A DNA stretch of 64,000 bases, taken from positions 6,334,001 to 6,398,000 of the forward strand of contig NC_051106.1 in the NCBI RefSeq assembly GCF_901709675.1. The letters run 5' to 3'. The first letter of the stretch is position 1. The number at the start of each line of letters is the position of its first letter. Positions 33,618-48,200 of the stretch are shown here, piece by piece. A model generated the notes under the pieces. It was not told the origin of the DNA. It worked only from the letters and a program-made list of their open reading frames with translations, and did no database searches. A program made the translations under genes and the position numbers. This DNA is from Syngnathus acus (taxonomy: Eukaryota; Chordata; Actinopteri; Syngnathiformes; Syngnathidae).

Positions 33618-34621
33618 ATGGCGAGGTTCTTGAGGCCGAACATCCGCGGTTTATTCACTTTACAGCAAAGAATGTCATCCGACCAGGTACAACTATGTCC
33701 TTCGTACCTAGCTCCTCAACAAAAGCACCAATTTCTGGCGCTAAATGCCATTTTGTATGGAGTATTTTCAAATGCGTCAACATTAGCTGCCAAAATAGCC
33801 ATGGACTAATTTCACAAATAACCACATTAGTATTACTGCAGTTTACTTCTTTGAGACAACATTTTTGAGCCACGGCTCCTATTTTTAAAAAAAAAAACTC
33901 AAGTATACCTGCTAACTAATTTTTCACAACTGAAATAATTGTGATCTCATTTGTATATACACTCAAATGTACTTTGGGCCTGTTTACTTTAAAGGTGACT
34001 TCAACAGTTGGAGAAACAGGTTTTACTTTCTGTCAGCTAGTGGAAGAGCCTTGAATTGTTGTACTTGTCACTAGACATCAATAGATGAACCAAAATAGTT
34101 TTGTTATAGTCTTGTTATTGTGTACTGCTATAAAAATTAACTTTAGGAATAATAATGACAGTGGAGGAAAAATTGGCTTTGTTACTTATTCTCGCTATTC
34201 AAAATTTTTTTCATTGCTTTGACTTTCTCTATTGCAGCTGGGTGAACTGGGTAAAGGTGCGGGCAAAGGTGGTGGAGGCGGTGGCGCCATTCGAGAGGCC
34301 GGTGGAGCCATGGGAAAGAAACAGGCTGCAGAGGAGGAGATGTACTTTAAGTAGGTGTCTTTTCTCTCCTGCACCATTGAGCTTTCCGGTCCATTAGAAC
34401 TGCACCCATATTCTTTTTTTAACCCATTTTGGCCTATTGCAGTGCGGAAAATTGATTTTGCGATTTATCTGCACAAAAGGCGCAAGGAAAAGGAACAGCT
34501 GGCTGCACTGAAGCAACACCACCAGGAGGAAATCGACCACCACAAAAAGGAGATTGAGCGTATGCAGCGGGAGATTGACCGTCATAAAGGGAAGATCAGG
34601 AAGTTGAAGCACGACGACTAA
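33618..34621 (+). CDS. atp5if1: ATP synthase inhibitory factor 1
   Basis: Three exons (33618-33686, 34238-34350, 34480-34621) join in frame to 107 residues, the usual IF1 size. The N-terminus [21 protein letters not shown] is a mitochondrial presequence rich in Arg without acids. The mature part has the glycine-rich stretch [20 protein letters not shown] and the inhibitory helix ([18 protein letters not shown]). A C-terminal coiled coil with paired histidines follows ([16 protein letters not shown]) and ends KLKHDD. IF1 blocks the F1-ATPase when matrix pH falls, with histidines tuning its oligomeric state. An alternative acceptor at 34443 (after TATTGCAG, with a better pyrimidine context) would add 37 nt and lead at once to a stop, giving a truncated product. 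The chosen acceptor gives the family sequence. Fish often have two paralogues; which one this is cannot be told. Confidence 0.94.
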
Positions 34622-35185
34622 TCAAAACCGGCTTCTGCAAGACATCTTTACTGAAGGCTGTGTTGCATATAAAAATATATTACGCCTTTGTGTTCTTCTT
34701 TCACTCACCATCTCAGGGTAGAGTTGCATTACCGGCAAGGCATGATTGTATGGTGGATTATTTAAAGCATTTGCAACAGTTCACAAAATTGTTATTTCCG
34801 TGGAACAGTGTGACATGATTTGCATGAACTGTTGTATGTTTCATACATCAAATAAAAATGACCTTGTGTGTTAAATGTGTTCCTCATGCAAAGAACAAGT
34901 TATATTTGTTGATTAATAATTTAAGTATTTAATCATGCTCATGGAGGAGCTGAACCTGTCCTGGCTGATTTTAGGTGAGAGGATTATGTTCACAGGATTG
35001 GGGTTTTTTTTTCCTCTCATAATTATACCTATAAACATATCAATTTAAAATATTTTGCATTATTAACCTTTGAGCACATAAGATTGGCCCATTTGTTTTA
35101 AGTCTACATAACCTGTACGGTTGTCTTGAGGCACCCATCCACGAGTGGCGCTAGAGCACATTCAACACGATCGAACGAGAAACCT
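34622..35185. other. atp5if1 3' UTR and rpl13a upstream region
   Basis: AATAAA at 34851-34856 about 230 nt past the atp5if1 stop likely ends that transcript. The remaining 300 bp is AT-rich with no coding sign, then turns GC-richer at the rpl13a promoter. Confidence 0.55.
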
Positions 35186-35220
35186 TTATATACGTCACTT
35201 CCTGTCGCCCGTGTCTTTTA
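35186..35220 (+). promoter_or_regulatory. rpl13a: rpl13a core promoter with TOP-type start
   Basis: A TATA-like TTATATA (35186-35192) is followed by CGTCACTTCCTG, which joins a CRE-like and an ETS-like word. About 27 bp downstream lies CTTTTA starting at C35215. A start there would give an mRNA beginning with C plus pyrimidines, the 5' TOP signature of ribosomal protein mRNAs controlled by mTOR and LARP1. The 5' UTR would be about 43 nt. The start site is predicted, not observed. Confidence 0.55.
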
Positions 35221-35257
35221 CCACGGGCGCCCCCGTGTAACTTTCTTTTCGCTCGTC

Positions 35258-37398
<2,141 letters not shown>

Positions 37399-37413
37399 GA
37401 AGATTGTCTGGCC

Positions 37414-37419
37414 AATAAA
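37414..37419 (+). terminator. rpl13a: Polyadenylation signal of rpl13a
   Basis: AATAAA only 16 nt past the stop codon, giving the very short 3' UTR typical of ribosomal protein mRNAs. Confidence 0.8.
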
Positions 37420-40400
37420 CAAATTAAAATGTTTATAACAAAAACCTTTGTTCATGAATCACCTGAAAGATAATTCACTTCAACAAGATTGCAGTTAGTG
37501 GTCATTCTTATTGAGGTGACGTTTAAATTGGTGTCACTTGTGTGAAAGCAGTACACTAAAAGAACTTGTCCTGCAATAAACGTTTGTCAGCACTGGCACA
37601 TTTATTTTTTATGTTGGTGTTTTCTCATCCTTCGCTAGAGGGCAGTGTTGCACTAATTGCACTTCTGTTCTACACGCTAGTGGAACGAAGTGCAAATGCT
37701 TTTAAATAGAGGTTAACTTTTTTTTGTAATTCTAGAAACAGACTAACCTTGGCTATTTACATATAAATGGTAGTTTTCTGTCAATATGGTTAAATATCAC
37801 TACGTTCTCCATAATTTTATCAAAATACTTTTGCTCTCTCTGCTTTGCTTCTGACTGTAATCAGCTGTTGCTTTCAGGTGTGCCTTTGCTTGCGCGGGTC
37901 CAAGTTGCCCTCTGGAAAGCTCCACTTCTTGGATAAACTTTCAAAACCAGACTAAATGAAGCCACTTTTCTCAAAGAAGTAAGCTATCACAACTGTTAAC
38001 AATTGTACAGAATAGTGCCAACACTTTGAAACTGTCATAAGCCTGGAGTCTTCGAATAACAGCGTCCGAATACAAGAAGCATGCTAACTGGAGCTTAGCC
38101 TCGTGACAGCTAAGGTATGTTGCTTATTGTTTACACAGTATTACTACTTTACCTCACCACTTTGATACTTTAAATCGTAATTGTTTATTTTTGGCTAAAC
38201 TAACTGAGACTTGCTAGTTTAGCCTTTGTCATCTTACTCTATTGTGACCCATCAAACATGGATGGAGACGTGACGTCACAGTAGAAAGGTCTATGTTGAG
38301 TGAAGCTTCCTTGTCTTATTTTTGTTTTATACTCATACTAGCTGGTGTAAACTTTATAACCCACTTTTCCTTTGTTATGGTCCTTTAAACACCAAAAGGC
38401 CTAATTTTGACACTAGCATGTATGTGTTTCTCCCTGGAATGAAAAGTGATTTATGTCAAAGCCATTTTTTCAATATCAGTGACTAGAATAGCAATGACCC
38501 TACATAACAAAAAAAAAAGCAATAGGTGCAGAATCAGGCATGTCAAGCATTTGAACCATGATCCATCTTCATCATGAGCTGATGTGCTCTACACACCTTG
38601 CGTTTATTTGTTCATTGTCATTGACCTCTAAGTGTAATTGAAATGATGTAGAGTGACAGGTCCTTCATTCACGCAGAGGTCAGTCTTCATTTTGAAGACA
38701 AGAACATGCAAAATCCGGCAAGAGAAGCGACTCTGAGAGCCAGAAAATTGGTTGCAGCTCCTTGGAGAGAGCAACTACTCAAGTCCTTATCACCGCTATA
38801 ATGTAATGCACCCCCCTCGTATTTGCTGTGAAATGTCACGTATTTGAGCACGGCCTTGCACGAGATGCTCGTCCTTGAGAGCGCACCATTGGGAAAACAA
38901 ACGCCACGTGGCTCAAGAAAACCAATCTGGTATGATGATAAACAACGTGACAACGGTGAAAGGCAACGTGACAAATGAGTCAACCCGTGAATGTTACGTA
39001 CTGTTGCGAATGAAGATACATATTTCATGAAAAAAAATCTCTACAAGAATGGAGTTTTAATCTTTTATATTTAAGATTTTAATTGTAAATTTAATAAAGA
39101 AAAGGTAACGACACGCGTAAAGGCCAAAGAATTTATCAGGAGAATAAATGAAACGCAATGTTTGCCTTTGTCCGATGAAAGGCCAAAGAGGTCCGAGTTC
39201 CCGCTTTCTTCCCTCGCCATCGATTTAATTTTTTTATTGTGCGCTTTCAAGTTGCCCCGCAGCTCCATTGATTGGGCAGCGTGACTTTGCGCAACACGCT
39301 AAAGAGCAGTGTGGGGTTATCAAAATGGATGACGGTGGGCTAGTTTCAATAATGCTCTCCGAGGAACAATAAACAATTGCTGCGTATTGATCACTGCTTG
39401 CACATTCATAGAAGCACGTATTATAATCTAAAACATAGCAACCCGTGTTTGAGCTCGGAACACAAACATTTTTTTCTTTCCTTGGCCTCGCTTAAATCAA
39501 GCTCTCGCCATTAAAATGCGTTGGCCTCAAAACCAGAGCTAATGCAGCTCACGTGGAGTTATCAATTTAACAAGAGCGCTCTCGTAGGCTTTCCTGATGC
39601 ATGTTCACTCGCCATCAGCATAAACAAGCCTTTTGTTGGACTACTTTATTTCATCTTCTTGCTCTGGTCTCAGCATGGAGGCCGTTAAAGGATTCGGATG
39701 CAACCATCCACTTCTCGAAGCGCACGCCCGCACAATTTACCTCGTCTGATGGAGGTCACCCAGAACAAATGCATCCCTAATGAATCAATCGGAGTGGCGC
39801 AAACTGTATTATAGATTGATTTTGTAGTTTCTCAAACGCAGCATTGCTTGTGTGAAATGAGCTGTAATGAGACAGATAGGAACAGCGGATTAAGCAATCC
39901 TGTTTATTTTTAGCTTTCATCGCTGAATGATTATCAAACTTGCTTGCAGAGGAGATGGAAGGTCAAACAAACTATCCTAGCATGCTAGCACACCACTTAA
40001 GATCATCCCGATTTATTTTATTCTGATCCATGTTCAAATTGTCACTGTATGATAAATGTTCTAAGCAGGCTACTGCATAAAAGTAATTTAACCTCTGTAA
40101 TATCCAACCATCTCATTGAGTCATGGGTGAGCTGGAACCTCTCCCAGCAGACTTTGGGCAATAGCCCAACGTTCTGCATCGGTCATCTGGTAATATCAGG
40201 CCACTTTTGTTTTATTAGATCGCCATGGAATCTTCCATGGATTATTAATAAGGCAGATTTCGAGAGCAAGAGCAAAAAAAAATTCATGCAGGTCTATTAT
40301 GCCAATCAGTTTTGATCATGTAACATGCACTACTTGTCTGCAACCAGTAGGGGCGCTGTTAATTTAATCTCTACATTTTAATAAGAACAACCTGACATTG

Positions 40401-41236
40401 GGAAGATGATGCTAACCTTCACGATGACACTAATCTGCAACAAAGAGTCGAGAGCATTCAGTTAATCGTAAAATTGATCGTTCATTTTATCTCCAGTCAA
40501 CAGAGAACAATGTTGCCAGGAAGAGCTGTGCCAGGAGGTCTGCAGGGATGTTTCTCAGCTACCCATATCTGACATCTTGTGGTATCTCTTTCGACATTGA
40601 GCTCAGTGACCGAATCAACAGCGCTTCAGGTTACAGCCGTGTAGTGCACTCCATTATGACTCTTGTTGTTTCAAGATTCAATTAATCGCTGATCAATTGC
40701 GTACAATCGGCTAACAATGGGTTACCCGATTGTTGATTTTATTTTTATTTTTTTTCAGTCGATTGGCATTGTGTCAGCATTCTGCAGCCATTTGGGATGT
40801 GTTCATAACATGTAGCCATTTCCTTCTCAATTCAATATGCACACTCGGGAATATCTTCCCATGTACGAGCTACGAGATAACGCCCGGGAGGCCACAATGT
40901 ATGTGCGAGGTATGCCAGTCCCCGCGTATAAACAAAGTATAACGATCTCCATGAGCCATCTGTTCTCATTTTTAAGTAGGCGGGTTGGAAATAACAATTT
41001 TTTTTCCTGTGGAGGAATAATATGAAGCCTTTCAAATACAGTGGCATGTAGAAAGTGCATGTCTACTTTTTCTGAAGACTTGCCATGAGCGGGTATTTCA
41101 TAAGTGAAAGTAGAAATGGATGAAAAATCACATCTGGTTGTTTGGATGCACTTAGGAAAATAAATAAAAAATACTGCTTCTCTGTTAATGGAGGTCAAGA
41201 TATCTGAGACAGTGTAGAGAATTTTTTTTTTGACCT

Positions 41237-41328
41237 TCAATACCACTTTTTCAGACCGATACCAGTATTTAGTTGATGACCGATACCAAGTACCTGATAC
41301 TACTAGTACTTTTGATACATTAAACCAA
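41237..41328. repeat. Degenerate dispersed-repeat fragment
   Basis: The words GATACCAGTA, GATACCAAGTA and GATACTACTAGTA recur within 90 bp, next to an A-run. This is reminiscent of GGTATCG-rich relics common in fish genomes. The family was not identified. Confidence 0.3.
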
Positions 41329-43653
41329 AAAAAAAAATTACATGGGAGTTTTCATAGCCAATTTGAAATGGAAAACCATTACATCGATTAATGTTAGACT
41401 CGCGTATTCCAAATGTTACACTAATTTAAAATGTAACGCGATCGTAAACTGAGGACCCCTTGTGTTTTGTAAGTGTCAATGCACTAAAAGCAAAGAGTAA
41501 ATTAGACACGCTAAAGAAGGGACTTTATGTGCACTAACTTTCTTCTACATTGAATGCTTTTTTTTTTCTTACTATTTGCCCTGTTTTATGTCAACATGAC
41601 ATCCATAAGACGAGATAAGAAAGAGTGACTGAGTGCAACCAGAGTTGTGAACTGATCTTGCTAAATCGCGATGAAATCCGCTCACTCGCCATTCACTATT
41701 GATTTGCTCTCCCGTGACGCAGAATTCAGAGTCGTCTACGGCCATGAGCGAGCCTCTTCTTGACAGTCATGGATTGCCGTGCAGGCAAGTAAAGATGTCT
41801 CTATATGGCTGTTGTGTGTGTGTGTGTGCCAGTGAATTGAAGTCACGTGGGACCCGCTAGCACCATTAATCAATTCTCCAATAAGCACAAGGCTCGTCGT
41901 GTCTTGGAAATCCACTGTGCGGCTCAACAGTCATGTTCCTTTGGCCACTGGAGAGTTATTTTTGCATATGTGCTGCTCTTCTGTGAACCCACTGAGATTC
42001 CCCCTTCCTCTGTTTTTATTCTAGTGTGGACCTTCACACTCAACCAAAGAAACCATTTTTTATTCTTTATCAAATTTCAACTTTCAAATAAAAATGGATG
42101 TCATGCTGACTTTTTCTCAAGGCAACTTGTTCTAATGCAGCAATGTGCCTCAAGGTACATTTCGGGGGCAATGCTAATCAATTTTACATAATTCAACATT
42201 TTATTTAGGACCCAAATTTACTTTTCCACACACTGGACGGCTTGTTGAGGTTTCCCCCTGCACAAAAATTAATGAGGTCCGACACAAGAGCTGAATGTAG
42301 AAGTCTGTCTTTGGAGGAATAGTAATGCTTAGTTTTGACTGACACGAAGAATAAATGTGGAATACTACAGGAATAAAGTTGGACTTTTGTGAGAAAAGTT
42401 TGTTGTTGTGTCAATAATAATAATAATATAAATAATAAGAATTATAATAAGTATTTTTTTCATTAACTGTTACTGCTGATAAAATTTCTTATTAGATTAA
42501 AACTAGAATACAGTCCAAAATTTACGAGCCCAAAAACTTTTGGGGAACTTTTTAGATTAGCCTAATTGCATTTTTTGTTCTTTATTTTATTGTTTTAAAA
42601 TAAACACGGCTTACAGCACACCACATTTGTCTCTAACTGCAGGAAACCCAATTAAAGCAGCCTCTGACCAATCTCCAAGTTTACAAAAGGCAATTCCAAA
42701 TCAATACCCTGTAAATGGGATTTGATTTTAAAAGATTTTTTTTAATGACCACGTGGTTCATTGAACTCGTTTTGCTACTGGCACTCAACTTTTGACTCAA
42801 CATTACTTTTTTTTGCCTAAAAATATTGGTCTGACTCCAATTCTTTTGCCTTTTGTACTACTGCCTGACATCAATGACACGAGCAAATGTAAAATGACAC
42901 CGTGTCCAATATCGCACAATACATACTAAAATATCTGTGGGAGAATCTCCAAGAGTAATTATGCACACGCCTACCCTTCCTCCATCTCTCGCAGCAGGAA
43001 CAAAAAGAAACAATGAGACATTCATATAGAAGAGCTTGCTTAACTCTAAATTTATTCATGATGCTCCCTGGAAAAGCCTTGGAATAAATCACCTCATCTT
43101 TCCAGAACCCTCCCCTTGCCCTCTGTCCTCCTCCCTCATTCCTCAGAGGAGAGGAAGCCAGGAGAAAAGAAGCATGGAGATAAAAGGCAAGCCAGTTTGA
43201 GAGAAAGAGAGAGAGGACATTCTGTATTTCCCTCTGAGGTAGATTTTTCTATCAGACTAGGTAACTTCTCACCTGGCTGATTTGCATCATAAACTGTTGT
43301 AGAATCCTTCTCGGGGGGCATCAAACTCCGAGCTTTTAAAACTTAGCGGGGCAGTAAACCCAAAGTGGCCCTTTCCGAACAGCAGAGCCATCCGTGACCC
43401 GGCGCCGTAATTCGGAACGCATCTCCAAAAGCCAATTAAGAAGTCTCGGAAATGCATCATTAATTTTGGACCAGCCTCCGAACAGTGTTGGGTCCAATTA
43501 CCACAAGGGGATGTGGATATTGGTGCTTGCGGGATTTCCTCCAAATAGGCTCTTACTTAAATACAGTAGATGCCCCGTTTCAATTCCCCACTGTGACGTT
43601 TTTACTTACTTTTTTGTTTGTTTGACTCTTTTCTATTTATTGCCCAAGAAGAA

Positions 43654-43715
43654 GCTGTTTTGGCTAGCAACAGAGGCTCCTCAATTGAATAGCCTCTGTT
43701 GCTAGCCAAAACAGC
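43654..43715. repeat. Perfect 25-bp inverted repeat with 12-nt loop
   Basis: The left arm 43654-43678 (beginning GCTGTTTTGGCTAGCAAC) is perfectly complementary to the right arm 43691-43715. The spacer is CCTCAATTGAAT. No target-site duplication is obvious. It could be a MITE remnant, a small-RNA hairpin or a recent palindromic rearrangement. Confidence 0.9.
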
Positions 43716-44452
43716 AGCAGCCGTTCAACACTGGTCGACTGCGTGCAGCGTCTCGGAGATTAAAGTAAACACAAAGGCGAGAGACGCTCCAGTACGCGGA
43801 GCCCCCCAATAGCTCCCCGCAGGTCGACGAAGCCCGAGGTCAGATAAAAAAAAAGATCTTGTAGTTTCTGCAGCTTTGAAAATGATGAGCTACGCCGTCA
43901 GCTGCGAACACAGCAACACAGCTTGTTTATAAATAATATATATAATGGGAAAAGCACGTTGGCAAACGTGTCGGATTTGTTCAAATAAATCCGATGGAGC
44001 GGGACGATTGTTAAGCTCCTTTATTAGAACTGCACACAGACATTCATGGCACGCACTAAGTACACTAAAGAACTGTTCCATACAATAAATTGCATTCTAC
44101 CCTTAGTTATTTATTATACTGCACCGACTGTACAAAAAAGCAATAAAGCTATTATCTCTCTAAATGCTATGCTATGCTTAGGTGTGGTACAATACTGTAC
44201 TGTATTGAACTACAATAAAATATATGTAAATAAACATTGATATTCATGTCATATTTTCTCATACTTGATTACTGATGTATTTATTTAAGCAAATGTTGGT
44301 TTGAAAACACAATTAGTCAGACTTTATGGGCATCATCCGGGTCACAGGACCAATTGAAAAATGCTGGTGCACTGGAATAGTTGCAGTGTCGTCAGGATTT
44401 TTTATTTTATTTTTTTTATCTAAAATTCTTAAATTTTTTTTCACTTTCACAG

Positions 44453-45219
44453 GTCAGAAAAGCAGTCCGTGGAGCCAATGGCTTCGGTCACCTATACCCC
44501 CAATTTTGCTTTAGGTGAGTCATTGGGAACTTTCCTTTATCCCCAGTTAATAAAACTCCACTGTAAATATACTTTCCTTCTCCCTCACTCTTTTAGAAAA
44601 GGCCCCTGAAAGCACCAAGGTAAGAGAGAAAGGGGGCTGCCATTGTGTTTGGATGTATTGGTGAGTGGTAAAGCGAGAAAGACGCCCGCATCAGAAGAGA
44701 CTTTAATCATCGGCAGCAGAGTCAGGAATGCGGGTCTTGAATAGATGTATTGTTCGTGCTCGGCACAAGCAAACAAGAGGATGACGCCAGAAGCAGGTAA
44801 TTGCAACATCTTTGGTTCTCTTTCACTTTGGGTGATTTATCCCACTGCCCCACCATCGCCCTTATCTAAAAGTCACCTAAGCCCAAAGTATTGCAAAGCC
44901 TTTAATTTGGCTTATGTGAAGCTGTCAATTCATTGTTAGACGTTTTTAATCTGCCTGACAACTGAATTATCAAAGAATAACAACGAAGGTAAGTGTTAAG
45001 TGTTTATTTCAGTTCTGCCTTTGCAATTCCAACCGACTCAGGATTCGACAGAAACAGAAAAAAATGTTGAGTCAGCTGAAGTCACTTTTTCCAGAACTGT
45101 CCAAAATTGCCGGCGATTCAGTTTTGATGGACAGTTGGCAGTTATTAGACTTGATCCTTGTGTCGAACTGCAGTTCATTTTACTCACAAGTCTTTGTAAT
45201 ATTTTCCACCTCCAAATAA
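44453..45219 (+). other. Possible spliced exons of an unrecognised gene
   Basis: Two segments look like exons. Segment 44453-44514 (62 nt) follows a pyrimidine-rich CTTTCACAG and ends before GTGAGT. Segment 44597-44619 (23 nt) follows CACTCTTTTAG and ends before GTAAGAG. Joined, they stay open, encoding a stretch with MASVTYTPNFALEKAPESTK. A third segment, 45013-45219, follows TTTATTTCAG, is in matching phase and reads 68 residues to a TAA. I do not recognise the protein. The segments could be internal exons of a larger gene, a non-coding RNA, or chance. Confidence 0.3.
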
Positions 45220-48200
45220 GGTAGCCAACGTTTTCCCCTTTTCCCTATGATACAATCGCTAATGAAGCCTCCAGTGAGTGTAACTCTACGGAATAAGATA
45301 AAGTCCGTATCTCCTGGAACACCTGGGCAACCAGAGCCATTGTTAAAAATGATCTTCCACACTCCATAAGATTATATTTTTCCTCCTATACAACCAATTT
45401 ATCAAAATATGAAAACTTAATGTTCATTCATGAATTGAACTAAAAACAAAAATTCGTGGATATTTTTGGAATTAGAGCAAGCCGGCTGCTAGGATGTATT
45501 TAGTTGAGTCGAAGACATGATGAGAGTGGCGCTAAGCGGGAGGAAAGAGCAATGAGGTGGAGGAAAAACAAATTTGGACCATTAATCATGGTTGCTGATG
45601 GCGGTTTCCAAGCAGAACTTCTGTAATTGCTTCCCTGCCTCTGACATTCTCATTAACAGCACGCCGGCTTGTCCGTCTCGTCTCTCAACATCTTCCGCGT
45701 CGTCTTCCTCCCCGTCTTCCCCCCTCGTTTCCTCTCAAGTTGGTATGTGACTTGTTTAACAAGAAGCAAACGCGCTAGGATAGGATCACTCTCGCTGTCA
45801 TTCGCTTAGTTTGGATTGTTTTGAACCGAATCCACCTGAAATTGAGGATTCAACAAACAAGAGTATAGCAGAAATAGTTTGGACAGTTTTGTGTGAAATA
45901 AAATAAAATAAAATAAAATGAATAATAAAACAGTGTATTTCATATTTAATACAAAGCAGCAAACACCTAATGAATTAATTTAAACAAAATCCTTCTAGAA
46001 TTGTCTGCACAATTCATAATATTGACTTTAAAAGAAAATTTTGTGAAAAAAAAAAGTCTACAGAAGACGTTCCAAAAGATAGGACAAACCGTTACATTTG
46101 CAATGAACCAGAAAATACGACAGTGTATCAATTTCTAAAACTTTCAATACATGGAATTTTGTTACTCAGGTAGCTCGGAGCACTTTAGAAAAAAAAAAAA
46201 CAGTGTTTGAGCTTAGCAAGTGACTTTCGACAGGCTCACGAAATAACCTGCAATGTCATTAAAAGCCCGTCATGCTCTCGGCATTATTAAAGAAGGCAAA
46301 AGAGAGTGGTGAGCGTTCTAAAAAAAAAAAAAAAAATCTATTTCTTGAATGGACTTCATTTTCAGATGAAGTCCTTTCGTTTTATGTGGGACTTCACCAA
46401 CGAGAGGCAGCCAAGTGTGATTGAGTCAGTCCTCTTTTTACTGACTTATAGTACTTAAAAAGAAAAAAAAAAGCTACTTTTGTGTTATAAGCACATGCCT
46501 AATCCTATCAAACTTAACGTGCCAGAGGACAAAAAGGACAACAAAGCATAAAAATCATAATGCATCTCAAATAAGACTGCACACACAGTGCTATTAAAAA
46601 GACTTAGTGGTACATGATATATGAGTATCATAAAATATCTTTGCAGCTAGGTCAAAATTACTTGCAAACATTGCACTTGATATTTACAGTCTATTATATC
46701 CAAAGCTGCTCTGTGTATTGAGGGTTTTTTTTCCTTTTGTAAAGCTCATTTTCAAAACACTCAACACACTCGAACGTTACCTTCATTTTATGACTTTAAA
46801 GTCAAGAGTTTTTTCAGTGGTTTGCATCTGTTTGCTCCTTCAACTATGCACCACTTTCTAAATCTTTCTACGAGAGACTTTAAGATGAAGGGGTATTATA
46901 GCAAAGCCATAGCTTGTCATCTTATGTGTGCATGACAAAATGAAACGCCTGGCTTTTGTGAACAATCCATTTTTCCCCTTTGCTAGTCTTCGAATTGCAG
47001 AAAATGGAATTTGCATGCTTGGGTTTTATATCTATTATGTGCTAAATAACTTCTTTCCTCTTTCAATCGAATATATACAATGATTGCATAAGTGTGCACA
47101 ACCTCATATTCGTGGGATGTGGCTGTGTTCAAAATTAAAACTCAAATATATTCAAACTCATACTAAAAGGGAGTCATAGTTCACATTAATGGTGGAAAAA
47201 TATAGTGTTATTGTTTTACATTTGTGTACACTTTTTTTTATGTCCACTGTTGCTGCACGGAAGTCGAAGTTCTTAATTGCTTTTAATAACACTCTCCGGG
47301 TCATGGCTTTCTGCTTTGGAATTGTCTCGTGTTCCTTCGGGAGGGTCGAGGCCGCGTGATAAAGACAGCGTAGGCGTGACAGCGCACCAAGTCACCATGC
47401 TCCACGCTCTGATGCTTTTGAGTCAACGATAGCTGAAGAGTCAGATAGATAGCAAGTTGTGTGGGAGGTTTAAAAAAAAAAAAAAAGAAAAGCTTCCTAC
47501 ATTTCCCACTGGTGTAAGGACCATTAGTGGATGTTCCATACAGTAGCAATGGAGCCCTCCAGCTTTTTCTCTCAATGTCATTGCCAACAAAGTCATTAGG
47601 GGACTGCACAAAGCTAATTAGCAGGTCATATGGGCATTTCATCTTTATCTGGAAATCACATGTAAATCTAATATTGTTTATTGTAATACTGATTAATTTA
47701 ATCTATCTAGATCATTTTTCAATTTATTTGTCTATAAGATTTCAAGCAGGCACTGATTGATGTACTGGCTGGGTAGCTTAAAAGCCGGTCGCATCTCTTT
47801 GCCATTTCCAAAGAGCATGAGGTTGACTACAGAGTATTTTTGGGGGGGGGGGGGGGGGGGGGGAGTCATCGGTTCAAGCTAAGTGCAACTTCAAGCTCAG
47901 AAGATGAGCGAAATGGGGAATAAAAGAAAAAGTCTACAGAACCCTTTTAAAAGCATCATTCCAAAATAATAATAATTAAAAAAAATGGAAGATTAGTACG
48001 TCTTAGTAAAAATACTCAATGGATGAAAATGTTCTTCATTTCACACGTGGCAGACGAATAAGCCTGACACGTTTATGACCACCAACAGTAGAATGTGACA
48101 CTTTTTTTTAATAAGCCAGTAATCTCGTTCTTACCTGGACCGCCGACGTTAATTTCCTGTCAGGCATGCGGTAACCGAGTGAGCGCGCACACAAACACAA

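Larger units (their letters stand above)
37440..44452. other. Gene-free region, first part
   Basis: No exon or RNA gene could be supported over these 7 kb. A partial CTCF-like word GCTAGAGGGCAG lies near 37635-37646 on the plus strand. A degenerate GATACC-type repeat lies at 41237-41328 and a perfect inverted repeat at 43654-43715. The rest is AT-rich, with many TAAT-type words that could be homeodomain sites or chance. Confidence 0.55.

Noticed and set aside
40344-40358. CTCF-like word CCAGTAGGGGCGCTG
   Set aside because: It lacks one G of the core spacing, so the match is weak.
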